Source of the DNA: Deltaproteobacteria bacterium
GTDB lineage: Bacteria; Desulfobacterota; Dissulfuribacteria; Dissulfuribacterales; QOAL01
DNA: 33,898 nucleotides
Assembly: GCA_026992735.1 (NCBI GenBank)
Contig: JALWYO010000129.1
Location: forward strand, 1 to 33,898
Direction: 5' to 3'
A model generated the notes under the pieces. The model worked only from the letters and a program-made list of their open reading frames with translations. It ran no database searches and was not told the DNA's origin. Shown piece after piece: positions 1 to 8,525 of this stretch; the first letter of the stretch is position 1, and each line of letters starts with the position of its first letter. The translations under genes were made by a program, and so were the position numbers.

Positions 1-1627
1 CAAATTCCATTATGGCAAGTCCTTCGGCCTCTAGGCCTTTCTTGAGAGTTTCTTCTACCTCTTCGGGCTTGGTTGCCCTGAAACCCTTGGCGCCATATGC
101 CTCTGCCAGCTTGACAAAGTCAGGAGTTACGGAAAATTCCGTGGCTGCATAGACCTTATCATAGAAGAGCTCCTGCCACTGGCGCACCATGCCGAGAAAA
201 CCATTGTTCAATATTACGATCTTGACCGGCAGCCTCTGTTCCATGGCGGTAGCCATCTCCTGGATACACATCTGTATACTGCCATCTCCGGCAACATCCA
301 CCACGAGCTTGTTGGGGAATGCCATCTGTGCACCAATTGCGGCAGGAAAACCGTATCCCATGGTGCCAAGACCACCTGAAGTCAGCAGAGTTCTCGGCTC
401 ATCGAATTTATAAAACTGGGCTGTCCACATCTGGTTCTGACCTACCTCAGTCGTGATTATGGCCTTCCCTTTCGTCATCTCATAGAGAGTTTCTATAACC
501 TGTTGGGGCTTTATAACCCCGGATTCCTTCTTGTAGGTCAAGGGATGCCGCTCTCTCCAGGCATTTATCTGATCCCACCAGGCCTGAGAACGCTCCTTCC
601 AGACTTCCGGGGTCCTGGCGTCTTTCTCAACTTCCCGGACCAGCTTCTTCAGCGCCCTCTTGCAATCGCCCACTATTGGCACATCCACCTTCACATTTTT
701 CTGGATAGAGGTCGGATCTATATCGATATGTATTACAGAGGCATTGGGTGCAAACGCCTCTATCTTTCCAGTAACCCTGTCATCAAACCGGGCGCCAACG
801 GCAATGATAAGATCCGTATTGGCCATGGCCATATTGGCACAATACGTTCCATGCATTCCAAGCATGCCCAGGCTTAGCTCACTTGTGCCAGGGAAACAGC
901 CAAGCCCCATCAATGTCATGGTAACCGGAGCATTTATGTATTCTGCAAGACGTGTGAGCTCTTTATGGGCATCAGCTATAATGACCCCTCCGCCAGCATA
1001 GATAATGGGCTGTTTGGCCTTTTCTATGAGTTTGAATGCGCGTTCTATCTGCTTTCCGTGTGGCTCTACCACCGGGTTGTAGGAACGGAGCTTGATCTTG
1101 TCAGGATAAACGAATTCCGCCTTTGCATTCTGAACATCCTTGGGCAGATCAATGAGCACCGGGCCTGGCCTGCCTGACTTCGCCAGGTAAAATGCCTCCT
1201 TCAGTATCCGAGGGAGGTCCTTCACATCCTTGACAAGATAGTTATGCTTTGTGCATGGCCTGGTTATACCGACTATGTCAACCTCCTGAAATGCATCATT
1301 GCCAATCAGCCCGGTAGGTACCTGCCCGGTAAAAACAACCATGGGGATAGAATCCATATAGGCTGTTGCTATGCCTGTAACCGTATTGGTTGCTCCTGGG
1401 CCGGAAGTAGCAATACAGACCCCGACCTGGCCGGTAGCCCTTGCATAACCATCTGCTGCATGGGTAGCGCCCTGTTCATGCCTTACAAGCACGTGCTTAA
1501 TGTTGCCGTCTTTTTCCAGAGCATCGTAAACATCTATAATGGCGCCTCCTGGGAAACCGAACGCAACTTTCACGCCTTCCTTCTTGAGGGCCTCAACAAC
1601 CATCTGTTTTCCTGGTATCTTTGTCAT
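1..1627 (-). CDS. ilvB: Acetolactate synthase large subunit, 3'-truncated by window edge
   Basis: The enzyme condenses two pyruvates, or pyruvate and 2-oxobutyrate, in the first common step of valine, leucine and isoleucine synthesis. It uses ThDP, Mg2+ and FAD in the cytoplasm. I read the reverse strand from the ATG ending at 1627. The protein opens [19 protein letters not shown] and carries the catalytic-Glu motif RHEQGA near residue 50, then TSGPGATN. The ThDP/metal motif GDGSIQM and the following Asn (LNNGFLG) lie near residues 445-475. About 542 codons are visible; the family is about 560-570 long, so only the last 20-30 residues are lost. A GAGG ribosome site lies about 8 bases upstream of the ATG. 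ilvN would be expected beyond the left edge. Catabolic acetolactate synthase is less likely, given the AHAS-type length and motifs. Confidence 0.96.
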   Translation of the reverse strand, partial: MTKIPGKQMVVEALKKEGVKVAFGFPGGAIIDVYDALEKDGNIKHVLVRHEQGATHAADGYARATGQVGVCIATSGPGATNTVTGIATAYMDSIPMVVFTGQVPTGLIGNDAFQEVDIVGITRPCTKHNYLVKDVKDLPRILKEAFYLAKSGRPGPVLIDLPKDVQNAKAEFVYPDKIKLRSYNPVVEPHGKQIERAFKLIEKAKQPIIYAGGGVIIADAHKELTRLAEYINAPVTMTLMGLGCFPGTSELSLGMLGMHGTYCANMAMANTDLIIAVGARFDDRVTGKIEAFAPNASVIHIDIDPTSIQKNVKVDVPIVGDCKRALKKLVREVEKDARTPEVWKERSQAWWDQINAWRERHPLTYKKESGVIKPQQVIETLYEMTKGKAIITTEVGQNQMWTAQFYKFDEPRTLLTSGGLGTMGYGFPAAIGAQMAFPNKLVVDVAGDGSIQMCIQEMATAMEQRLPVKIVILNNGFLGMVRQWQELFYDKVYAATEFSVTPDFVKLAEAYGAKGFRATKPEEVEETLKKGLEAEGLAIMEF

Positions 1628-1667
1628 AAAATTCTACCTCAGCGACAAAATTTTGAAGTGAAGCAGT

Positions 1668-1696
1668 AGCATATTCCCACAGATATTGCTTGTCAA
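1668..1696 (-). promoter_or_regulatory. sigma70-type promoter of ilvB
   Basis: On the minus strand there is a perfect TTGACA (1691-1696), a 17-base spacer and TATGCT (1668-1673). The predicted transcript start is near 1660, which leaves a short leader of about 35 bases. That is too short for a classical leader-peptide attenuator. The call rests on motif and spacing only. Confidence 0.65.
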
Positions 1697-1702
1697 CGCT
1701 GC

Positions 1703-1731
1703 CTGTAGACATCCGGGCAGAAAAATATAAT
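1703..1731 (+). promoter_or_regulatory. Weak candidate promoter of the ClC gene
   Basis: A perfect TATAAT (1726-1731) lies 46 bases before the ClC start. The -35 position (1703-1708, CTGTAG) matches poorly. It is divergent from the ilvB promoter, and the two are only a few bases apart, so they could influence each other. Confidence 0.35.
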
Positions 1732-1777
1732 CGATTTACTATTCATTATCTGTCAAAAATAAGTTAACTATGAAGCC

Positions 1778-3592
1778 ATGACAAATATCCGTTCTATCTA
1801 TCTCAAAAGCCCGGCCAGGCGTGCCGGAAGATGGCTAATGCTGTGCATCGCTGTAGGCCTTATGGCCGGTACAGGGGCTGTAATCTTCCATTTCCTCTGT
1901 AACTGGGGACATTTCTTCTTCCTCGACTGGCTGGCTGGCTACAGGCCCAGTCATCCAGCAGGAGATCCATCCCTGTTTCACCACACACACCATGAATTGA
2001 GGAAATGGGTCCTCTGGATTGTACCCGCCCTTGGCGGCCTGTTAAGCGGATTTCTGGTGGCAAAGTTCTGTCCCGAAGCCCAGGGCCACGGGACCGACTC
2101 AGCTATCGAGGCATACCATAAGCATAATGGTTTGATATCCCCAAAAGTTCCCCTGGTGAAGACATTTGCATCATTTTTAACCCTTGGCTCAGGAGGCTCC
2201 GGCGGAAGTGAAGGCCCCATATGCCAGATTGGCGCTGGCCTTGGTTCAATCCTGGCCCAGATTGTAAAGGTGCCGCCCAGGGAAATGAGGATACTCATGG
2301 CCGCTGGACTTGGAGCAGGCATAGGCAGTATATTCCGTGCCCCGCTTACAGGCGCACTCTTTGCCTCTGAAATCCTCTACCGCGACCCCGAATTCGAGGC
2401 AGATGTCATTATCCCTACTGCCATAGCCTCCACAACAGCATACAGCCTGTTCTGCTCTGTCTATGGATGGGGTTCGATGTTCAAGGCCGAAGACTACAAA
2501 TTCACAAATGCCCTGGCGCTGGGGCCATATACAGTGCTGGCGCTGTGCCTGGTAGCAGGGATATTTATATTTGTAAAATTTTTCTGGGGTTTCCATGACT
2601 ATTTCCAGCAACATGTAAAACTGCCTATCTGGCTCAAACCTGCCATAGGCGGCCTGGCTACAGGCACAATCGGCATATTTCTGCCACAGGTCCTGGGATT
2701 CAGTTACGGTTTCGTACAGGACGGGCTGTTTGGCAAGGTATCAATGGGACTGTTTGCAGCAGTTGCCCTTGGCAAGATACTGGCTACTACATTTTCAATA
2801 GGTTCAGGCGGAAGCGGTGGCGTATTCGGGCCTTCAGTTGTGATTGGAGGCTCAATAGGTGGGGCAGTAGGCATGTTCTTCCATAACATCATGCCTGGTA
2901 TCGTACCTAGCGCAGCCCCGTTCATCATAGTTGGAATGGCGGGCTTTCTTGCCGGAAACTCTAACATCCCGATAACAGCGGTTATCGTGGTCAGCGAGAT
3001 AACCAGTTCATACCACCTGCTGCTCCCCAGCATGATGGTCTGCAGCCTGAGCTATTTCCTGAGCAGAAACTGGAACCTCTACAGGGCACAGGTAAAAAGC
3101 AAGATAGACAGCCCTGCCCACAAGGGAGACTTTTTTAACGATATACTTGAAGGAATCCATGTAAAAGACATCTTTAATCCCAACCGGGTCTTTGCCGTTA
3201 TACCAGAAGACATGACATTCGCACAGTTCTGCAAATTCTTCAGCGCAACGGATCAGCACTATTTCCCGGTGGTTGATAGCCATGGCAGGCTTTCCGGCAT
3301 ATTCTCCATCAACGACATAAGACACTGCCTCTTCAACGAGGAACTTGGCCCTCTGGTGATTGCCAAGGACATTGCCAGGAAAGATGTAATCACCACAAGA
3401 CCCTCCGAGGACATCAATACCCTCCTGAAAAAATTTACCATCAGGAATATAGACAGGATACCCGTTGTTGCAGATGATGACCCGACGAAATTTCTGGGCA
3501 TGATAAGCAGGCGGGAAGTGATAGATTTTTACAACAAGTCCCTGAATCAGCTGAAGGATTCCCAAAAAGAACACCTGGAAATACCTTTCTAA
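1778..3592 (+). CDS. ClC-family chloride channel/transporter with C-terminal CBS pair
   Basis: This 604-residue membrane protein should move Cl- (or another anion) across the inner membrane, probably coupled to H+. The first anion-pore motif GSGGSGGSEGP is at residues 137-147, and Glu145 is the expected gating glutamate. The second, GSGGSGGVFGP, is at 342-352. Hydrophobic segments span roughly residues 15-430. Two CBS domains follow (about 460-515 and 525-585), which in this family often sense nucleotides. It is the only plus-strand gene in the window, divergent from ilvB. The ribosome site is weak, but no better in-frame start is visible. Transported ion and coupling cannot be read from sequence alone. 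A fluoride-type CLC-F is unlikely because the Glu motif is of chloride type. Confidence 0.93.
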   Translation: MTNIRSIYLKSPARRAGRWLMLCIAVGLMAGTGAVIFHFLCNWGHFFFLDWLAGYRPSHPAGDPSLFHHTHHELRKWVLWIVPALGGLLSGFLVAKFCPEAQGHGTDSAIEAYHKHNGLISPKVPLVKTFASFLTLGSGGSGGSEGPICQIGAGLGSILAQIVKVPPREMRILMAAGLGAGIGSIFRAPLTGALFASEILYRDPEFEADVIIPTAIASTTAYSLFCSVYGWGSMFKAEDYKFTNALALGPYTVLALCLVAGIFIFVKFFWGFHDYFQQHVKLPIWLKPAIGGLATGTIGIFLPQVLGFSYGFVQDGLFGKVSMGLFAAVALGKILATTFSIGSGGSGGVFGPSVVIGGSIGGAVGMFFHNIMPGIVPSAAPFIIVGMAGFLAGNSNIPITAVIVVSEITSSYHLLLPSMMVCSLSYFLSRNWNLYRAQVKSKIDSPAHKGDFFNDILEGIHVKDIFNPNRVFAVIPEDMTFAQFCKFFSATDQHYFPVVDSHGRLSGIFSINDIRHCLFNEELGPLVIAKDIARKDVITTRPSEDINTLLKKFTIRNIDRIPVVADDDPTKFLGMISRREVIDFYNKSLNQLKDSQKEHLEIPF

Positions 3593-3600
3593 ACATAAAA

Positions 3601-3641
3601 GTCAGTACTTATTCTTTTTTGAGACATGGGCCGGTACTGAC
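3601..3641. repeat. Inverted repeat just downstream of the ClC gene
   Basis: An 8-base perfect inverted repeat (GTCAGTAC at 3601-3608, GTACTGAC at 3634-3641) surrounds a 25-base loop that contains a run of six T. It starts 8 bases after the ClC stop. It could stabilise or end the ClC mRNA, but no T-run follows the stem on the plus strand. Confidence 0.35.
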
Positions 3642-3650
3642 TGTTGACAT

Positions 3651-3679
3651 AAAAAACCCCGGCCACCATGCAACCGGGG
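3651..3679 (-). terminator. Second terminator-like hairpin (minus strand)
   Basis: The stem CCCCGG (3657-3662) pairs with CCGGGG (3674-3679). Read on the minus strand, it is followed by six T (3651-3656). It lies 50 bases beyond the main ribosomal-operon terminator, so it is either a backup terminator or the end of a separate small transcript. See the finding on this spacer. Confidence 0.5.
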
Positions 3680-3720
3680 AGTACCTGTCTCCAACAGGGA
3701 CCTGCCACCATTTTTACAAA

Positions 3721-3758
3721 TAAAAAAAGCCCTTTCACCTCTTACGGGCGAAAGGGCT
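3721..3758 (-). terminator. Rho-independent terminator of the ribosomal superoperon
   Basis: A perfect 9-base-pair stem (3728-3736 with 3750-3758) and a 13-base loop are followed on the minus strand by a run of seven T. It begins about 80 bases past the rplQ stop, with the correct polarity to end the S10-spc-alpha transcript. Confidence 0.85.
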
Positions 3759-3839
3759 GCCATAGCCAAAAAAACATATTTACATTTAAAAAATTCTTTA
3801 CCAGAAAATGGGCTTCAGGTCAAGGCCTGCCAACAAAAA

Positions 3840-4574
3840 TTATTCCTTTTTTTCTGTCTCCTCTATCTCAGCGGCATTGTCTGGGAGATCTCTGGCCTCA
3901 ACACCATCTGCACCAGCATTTTCTAAGTCTTCTGCTACTGCTTCTACCACAGGTTGCTCGGTCTCGGATTCCCCGGGAATCTCATCGGTTGTGGATTCTT
4001 CTTCCTCAGATATATCCGAAGATTCGCTGTTTTCTGCCGACACCTCTGCTTTCTCGGAAACACTTTCAGACTCACTGTCACCGGCTTTCTCTTCCAGGAC
4101 TTCGGTATCCTGTTCCGGTTCTGCAGATGCTTCCTCTTTTGCCTCTGGAATAACTGTTGGGGCCACTTCTTCAGCTGCTGCAGGCGCCTTCTTCCTCTTT
4201 GAACCAGAAGGCTTTATGGATTCGCGCACAAGCTCAATTATACACATCATGGCACCATCGCCACGCCTTGGACCGATCTTTACTATCCTGGTATAACCAC
4301 CATTGCGCGACATCATCTGGTCAGCAATTTCTGTAAACAGCTTGGCCACTACAGCCTTGTCCATAATGACAGACAGGGCCTGGCGCCTTGCATGCAGACT
4401 GCCATCCTTTGCCAATGTGACCATTTTATCTGCAACCCGTCTCAGCTCTTTTGCCCTGGGAACCGTGGTGGTAATCCTTCCATGTCTAAAGAGCGATGTG
4501 ACCATATTCCTGAACATGGCCTTGCGATGTGCAGTTTTTACTCCAAAATATTTGGCTTTTCTCCGATGTCTCAT
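3840..4574 (-). CDS. rplQ: 50S ribosomal protein L17 with long acidic C-terminal tail
   Basis: L17 binds 23S rRNA near the exit-tunnel side of the large subunit. Residues 1 to about 118 form the normal L17 fold, opening [20 protein letters not shown], and the usual protein ends about there. This one continues to 244 residues. After a short basic linker (SGSKRKK, 123-129), residues 131-244 contain 41 Asp/Glu but only 6 Lys/Arg and no Phe, Trp or Tyr, so the tail is probably disordered. The start codon overlaps the rpoA stop as TAATG, which implies translational coupling. It is the last gene of the superoperon. The function of the tail is unknown. A frameshift is unlikely because the reading frame stays open for 126 codons with a consistent composition. 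Confidence 0.96.
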   Translation of the reverse strand: MRHRRKAKYFGVKTAHRKAMFRNMVTSLFRHGRITTTVPRAKELRRVADKMVTLAKDGSLHARRQALSVIMDKAVVAKLFTEIADQMMSRNGGYTRIVKIGPRRGDGAMMCIIELVRESIKPSGSKRKKAPAAAEEVAPTVIPEAKEEASAEPEQDTEVLEEKAGDSESESVSEKAEVSAENSESSDISEEEESTTDEIPGESETEQPVVEAVAEDLENAGADGVEARDLPDNAAEIEETEKKE

Positions 4575-5614
4575 TATTTGTCACCTTCCTTCTCTTCCTC
4601 GGTCTCAGGCGGGGTCCAGCCTTCCAGCTTCATACCCAGTGACAAGCCCATGGTGTCCAGAATTCTCAGTATCTCTTCCAGGGATTTCCTGCCAAAATTC
4701 TTCGTTTTGAGCATTTCCTGCTCACTCTTCTGCACAAGCTCGCCTATATAGTTTATATTCGCATTCTTCAGGCAGTTGGCTGAACGAACGGAAAATTCCA
4801 GCTCATCGATCCTCTTATTCAGGTCCTTGAGCTTATCCATATATGGAGGGCCTTCAACCTCCTCTACCGGCTCTTCTGTCTCATCAAAATTGATGAATAC
4901 ATTGACCTGTTCCTTCAATATCTTGGCTGCATATGCAAGGGCATCTTCAGGAACCACACTGCCGTCAGTCCATATTTCTATAACAAGTTTGTCATAGTCG
5001 GTCATCTGGCCTATACGGGCCTGACTTACCTTGTAATTCACCTTTCTCACAGGAGAAAACAGAGAATCAATGGCAATGGTTCCTACAGGTTCATCCTGTA
5101 TGAGCTGTGCATTTTCCTCGGCAGAGACATATCCCTTGCCCCACCTCACGAGGAGTTCCATGCGCAACTCCCCATCCTCTGTAAGATGAGCGATTACATG
5201 ATCCGGATTGAGGACTTCAACCCCTCCCTGGACAGCAACCAAGTCTCCCGCAGTAATTGTACACGGGCCCTTTTTCTCCACTGCCAGAATTTTATCTTCA
5301 TCTGCAGATAATTTGAGCCTTACACCCTTGAGATTGAGGATTATAGCGGTTACATCTTCAATAACACCTGTAATGGTTGCAAGCTCATGGGGAACCCCTT
5401 CTATTCTTACGGCAATAATTGCCGCACCCTGCAGCGATGCCAGCAGGATACGTCTCAGTGAATTTCCAAGCGTTATCCCGTAACCTCTTTCAAGAGGCTC
5501 ACAGGTAAATTTGGCATACCTTTCCGTCCTGGTATCCTGATTGATTGCCAGACGCTTGGGTTTGACAAGTTCCCGCCAGTTTCTATAATATGGTTGCTGC
5601 TGTTCTGTAGCCAT
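4574..5614 (-). CDS. rpoA: DNA-directed RNA polymerase subunit alpha
   Basis: The alpha subunit nucleates RNA polymerase assembly and contacts UP elements and activators. It is 346 residues long. The N-terminal dimerisation domain spans about 20-240 (with the [17 protein letters not shown] helix at 42-58). An acidic linker ([12 protein letters not shown] region) leads to the C-terminal DNA-binding domain (about 265-330). Arg277 in SVRSANCLK corresponds to the E. coli DNA-contact Arg265. It lies between rpsD and rplQ, as in most bacterial alpha operons. Confidence 0.98.
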   Translation of the reverse strand: MATEQQQPYYRNWRELVKPKRLAINQDTRTERYAKFTCEPLERGYGITLGNSLRRILLASLQGAAIIAVRIEGVPHELATITGVIEDVTAIILNLKGVRLKLSADEDKILAVEKKGPCTITAGDLVAVQGGVEVLNPDHVIAHLTEDGELRMELLVRWGKGYVSAEENAQLIQDEPVGTIAIDSLFSPVRKVNYKVSQARIGQMTDYDKLVIEIWTDGSVVPEDALAYAAKILKEQVNVFINFDETEEPVEEVEGPPYMDKLKDLNKRIDELEFSVRSANCLKNANINYIGELVQKSEQEMLKTKNFGRKSLEEILRILDTMGLSLGMKLEGWTPPETEEEKEGDK

Positions 5615-5641
5615 AATCCCTTTTTGCAGTTTTAAATACTT

Positions 5642-6268
5642 TTACTTGGAATAGAATTCCACAATAAACTGTTCCTGAATGGGCATAGTAATGTGAGTCC
5701 TCTCAGGAATGGACTTGACTGTACCTTTCTTATTGTCAGCATCCAGCTCAAGCCAGTCCGGAACCCCGCGCCTGGCAACTGCCTCCAGTGCCTGCACCAC
5801 ATGAATTATGTCCTTGCTTTTTTCCCGCAGTGTTATCTCATCACCAACCTTTACCTGGAAAGACGGGATATCCACCTTAATGCCATTGACACGTATGTGG
5901 CCATGCTTTACCAGTTGTCTGGCCTGCGCCCTGGAATCCGCAAATCCGAGCCTGTACACAACATTGTCCAGCCTTTTTTCCAGAAGCACCAGGAGATTTG
6001 TGCCTGTTACACCCTTCTGTCTATCAGCCATCTCAAAATAACGCCTGAACTGTGACTCGTTGACACCATAAATCCTTCTAACCCGCTGCTTTTCTCTTAG
6101 CCGGATACCGTAATCTGATACCTTGATCCTGCCCTGTCCGTGGTGGCCAGGAGCGTAACTCCTTCTTTCAAAGGCACACTTTTCAGAAAAGCAACGATCT
6201 CCCTTGAGAAACAGCTTGCTTCCCTCTCTCCGACACAATCTGCACCGCGGACCTGTATATCTTGCCAC
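5642..6268 (-). CDS. rpsD: 30S ribosomal protein S4
   Basis: S4 is a primary 16S rRNA binder that starts 30S body assembly; in E. coli it also represses its own operon. It is 208 residues long. Cys9, Cys12, Cys26 and Cys31 form the zinc site of the ancestral C+ type. The S4 RNA-binding domain spans about 95-160. Translation starts at GTG (6266-6268), with a GGAGGA ribosome site 6-8 bases upstream. It is separated from rpsK by an unusually wide 151-base spacer for this operon. Confidence 0.98.
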   Translation of the reverse strand: MARYTGPRCRLCRREGSKLFLKGDRCFSEKCAFERRSYAPGHHGQGRIKVSDYGIRLREKQRVRRIYGVNESQFRRYFEMADRQKGVTGTNLLVLLEKRLDNVVYRLGFADSRAQARQLVKHGHIRVNGIKVDIPSFQVKVGDEITLREKSKDIIHVVQALEAVARRGVPDWLELDADNKKGTVKSIPERTHITMPIQEQFIVEFYSK

Positions 6269-6419
6269 TGTCTTTCCTCCGGTTAAAAATCGATAAATCT
6301 CTTATAGTTCAAAATTTCCATAAGACATGCTGCTGGCTGACCTTCGGTAAAAAAATCAACCTTCATGAACATAAACTTATGTCAGAAGAGCATGCGTATG
6401 GGTAGAGTAAGCAGCCGCA

Positions 6420-6806
6420 TTAAACACGTCTGCGCTTTGGCGGACGGCACCCATTGTGAGGCAAAGGTGTAACATCCTTGATTACCGTGACCTGTATCCC
6501 TGCCATCTGAAGCGCCCTCAATGCTGCCTCTCTTCCTGAGCCAGGTCCCTTTACATGGACCTCAACACTCCTGACACCATGTTCCATAGCCTTCTTGGCC
6601 GCATTCTCTGCGGCTACCTGTGCAGCAAAGGGCGTACCCTTCCTGGAGCCCTTGAAGCCGTTTGACCCGGAACTCGACCAGGATATGGCATTGCCTGTCT
6701 TGTCTGTTATGGTCACTATAGTATTATTGAATGTAGCCTGTATATGAGCAACACCCTCCGGGATGTTTTTCTTGATTCTCTTTCCGCCACGCCTCGGTGA
6801 AGCCAT
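6420..6806 (-). CDS. rpsK: 30S ribosomal protein S11
   Basis: S11 sits on the platform of the 30S subunit near the mRNA exit. It is 128 residues long, normal for the family, and ends in the conserved [15 protein letters not shown]. It lies between rpsM and rpsD. The spacer after it (6269-6419) holds small imperfect inverted repeats, including the palindrome CATAAACTTATG, but no gene or convincing promoter. Confidence 0.98.
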   Translation of the reverse strand: MASPRRGGKRIKKNIPEGVAHIQATFNNTIVTITDKTGNAISWSSSGSNGFKGSRKGTPFAAQVAAENAAKKAMEHGVRSVEVHVKGPGSGREAALRALQMAGIQVTVIKDVTPLPHNGCRPPKRRRV

Positions 6807-6821
6807 TTAATCCTCCGGAAA

Positions 6822-7193
6822 CTATTTCTTCTTCTTTTTAACTGCAGCCCGCCTGGGGCCCTTCCTGGTTCTTGCATTGGTGGAGGTTCTCTGCCCTCTT
6901 ACAGGCAATCCGCGGCGATGCCTCAACCCCCTGTAACAACCAAGATCCATGAGCCGCTTGATATTCATGGAAACCTCACGCCTGAGATCTCCTTCAACCT
7001 TGTATTCGGAATCTATGATCTTACGTATGGCGGTAATATCCTGGTCCGTCATCTCATCGGTCTTCTTGTTCCAATCTATACCTGCCTTGTCCAGTATCTT
7101 CTGGGCAGACGTACGACCGATTCCGTAGATATATGTCAGGGCTATCTCCAGACGTTTGTTCTTGGGCAAATCAACCCCTGCAATACGTGCCAC
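6822..7193 (-). CDS. rpsM: 30S ribosomal protein S13
   Basis: S13 is at the 30S head and contacts the P-site tRNA and the 50S bridge. It is 123 residues long, opening [20 protein letters not shown] with the helix-two-turn-helix motif ([12 protein letters not shown]). The C-terminal basic tail has the conserved [10 protein letters not shown]. The start is GTG at 7191-7193. In E. coli the S4 repressor site lies at the rpsM leader; I cannot confirm such a pseudoknot in the 15-base gap to rpmJ. Confidence 0.98.
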   Translation of the reverse strand: MARIAGVDLPKNKRLEIALTYIYGIGRTSAQKILDKAGIDWNKKTDEMTDQDITAIRKIIDSEYKVEGDLRREVSMNIKRLMDLGCYRGLRHRRGLPVRGQRTSTNARTRKGPRRAAVKKKKK

Positions 7194-7208
7194 TGTAAAA
7201 CCCCCTCT

Positions 7209-7322
7209 TTATCCCTGGCGCTGTTTGTGCCTCGGGTTCTTGCAAATAACCCGCACAATGCCCTTGCGCCTAATGATACGACAATCCTTACATCTTTTTT
7301 TAACTGATGCTTTTACCTTCAT
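7209..7322 (-). CDS. rpmJ: 50S ribosomal protein L36 (zinc type)
   Basis: A 37-residue protein read directly from the reverse strand: ATG at 7320-7322, TAA at 7209-7211. It opens [15 protein letters not shown] and ends [10 protein letters not shown]. Cys11, Cys14, Cys27 and His32 form the zinc-ribbon site of the C+ type. Position between infA and rpsM is the standard one. Start, length and context leave little doubt. Confidence 0.96.
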   Translation of the reverse strand: MKVKASVKKRCKDCRIIRRKGIVRVICKNPRHKQRQG

Positions 7323-7340
7323 GATCTGGACCTCCTATAT

Positions 7341-7559
7341 CTATTTGGAGCGGAAAATCACCCTTCCTCTGGTCAGATCGTATGGTGATAACTCGACAGT
7401 CACCCTGTCACCTGGCAGTATACGGATATAGTGCATCCTCATCTTGCCTGATATATGTGCAAGCACCTTGTGACCGTTATCAAGCTCCACCCTGAACATT
7501 GCATTGGGCAATGTTTCCAATACTTTTCCTTCAACTTGTATGGCATCTTCCTTGGCCAT
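7341..7559 (-). CDS. infA: Translation initiation factor IF-1
   Basis: IF-1 binds the 30S A site and helps IF-2 and IF-3 select the start codon. It is 72 residues with an S1/OB fold: [19 protein letters not shown], then [18 protein letters not shown] near the end. A longer reading frame extends upstream. The ATG at 7557-7559 is the right start because AAGGAG lies about 5 bases before it and the family starts at MAKED. Confidence 0.97.
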   Translation of the reverse strand: MAKEDAIQVEGKVLETLPNAMFRVELDNGHKVLAHISGKMRMHYIRILPGDRVTVELSPYDLTRGRVIFRSK

Positions 7560-7560
7560 A

Positions 7561-7671
7561 TTACTCCTTTTCCTTAACAAAACCTTGTAATTCTATACAA
7601 CCGGTCCCCGGCAGCATGTCTGCATCCTCAAACAGCAGCACAGAGCTGCCCAGGTCCCAACTCGAAAACAT
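7561..7671 (-). CDS. Possible small ORF between map and infA (36 aa)
   Basis: A 36-codon frame fills most of the 163-base gap between map and infA. It starts at ATG 7669-7671, with a GAGG about 8 bases upstream, opens [20 protein letters not shown], and stops at TAA 7561-7563 inside the infA ribosome site. This arrangement could couple its translation to infA. I recognise no family. It may simply be leader sequence; composition alone cannot decide. Confidence 0.2.
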   Translation of the reverse strand: MFSSWDLGSSVLLFEDADMLPGTGCIELQGFVKEKE

Positions 7672-7722
7672 AAAAATGCCTCACATCATCAATATCCTGT
7701 TTGATAATGCGGCACTCAAAAT

Positions 7723-8505
7723 TTACATAAAACCGTCACTCAGAATATCAGCCTTCTTGTCCGTTATGGCTATGGTATGCTCAAAATGAGCTGCCAGAGA
7801 ACCATCTGCAGTCACAGCTGTCCAGCCATCATCCATGACCTTGACATCGTAATGACCTGCAGTCACCATCGGTTCTATGGCCAGAACCATACCCGACTTA
7901 AGAACCGGCCCTGTATGCGCCTTGCCAAAATTGGGCACTTCAGGGGGCTCATGAAGGGCCTTGCCAATGCCATGTCCAACAAACTTCCTGACAATACCGA
8001 AACCATGGGATTCCACATATCTCTGAACAGCTGAAGATATGTCCCCAAGACGGTTTTTTCTTTTTGCCTTTGCAATGCCTTTATAAAGGGCTTCCTTTGT
8101 AACACTTAAAAGCCTTTTAGCCAAGTCCGAACCTTTGTCGCCAACAATTGCAGAAAAGGCTGCATCGCCAAAATAACCATCAAAGACTACGCCAAGATCT
8201 ATGCTTACAAGATCACCCTCTTCTATGAAGCCGTTATCAGAAGGGATACCATGAACAATTTCATTATTGACTGAAATACAGGTTGTGCATGGATATCCAT
8301 GATATCCTTTAAAAGCCGGCACTGCACCTCTGGCAGCTATCCTTTCTTCAGCAATCCTGTCAAGATCACCTGAAGTTACTCCTGGATGCAAATGCTGCTT
8401 AAGCTCGGAAAGTATTTCAGCCACTATCTGATTCGCTGCCCTGAGCTTCTCTATCTCCCAGGGAGCCTTCAGAATGATACCGCGACGTCCCTTAATCTTT
8501 TTCAC
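7723..8505 (-). CDS. map: Methionine aminopeptidase, type I
   Basis: Map removes the initiator Met from nascent proteins with small second residues, using a two-metal centre. It is 260 residues long, typical of type Ia. The five metal ligands are visible: Asp103, Asp114, His178 (VGHGIG), Glu211 (AIEPM) and Glu242 (FEHT). The substrate-contact His85 is in IVHGIP. It lies directly downstream of secY, where adk usually intervenes, with a 20-base gap to secY. The stop follows ILSDGFM. Confidence 0.98.
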   Translation of the reverse strand: MKKIKGRRGIILKAPWEIEKLRAANQIVAEILSELKQHLHPGVTSGDLDRIAEERIAARGAVPAFKGYHGYPCTTCISVNNEIVHGIPSDNGFIEEGDLVSIDLGVVFDGYFGDAAFSAIVGDKGSDLAKRLLSVTKEALYKGIAKAKRKNRLGDISSAVQRYVESHGFGIVRKFVGHGIGKALHEPPEVPNFGKAHTGPVLKSGMVLAIEPMVTAGHYDVKVMDDGWTAVTADGSLAAHFEHTIAITDKKADILSDGFM

Positions 8506-8525
8506 AAGATGTCTGCCAGAAAAAG

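Noticed and set aside
3668-4296. Plus-strand serine- and leucine-rich frames opposite rplQ
   Set aside because: They are antisense to the Glu-rich tail of L17 (GAA/GAG read as TTC/CTC), which gives Ser/Leu/Phe-rich artefacts.
6269-6419. The rpsK-rpsD gap as an S4 regulatory leader or internal promoter
   Set aside because: I see only small imperfect repeats and no paired -35/-10 boxes or recognisable S4 pseudoknot.
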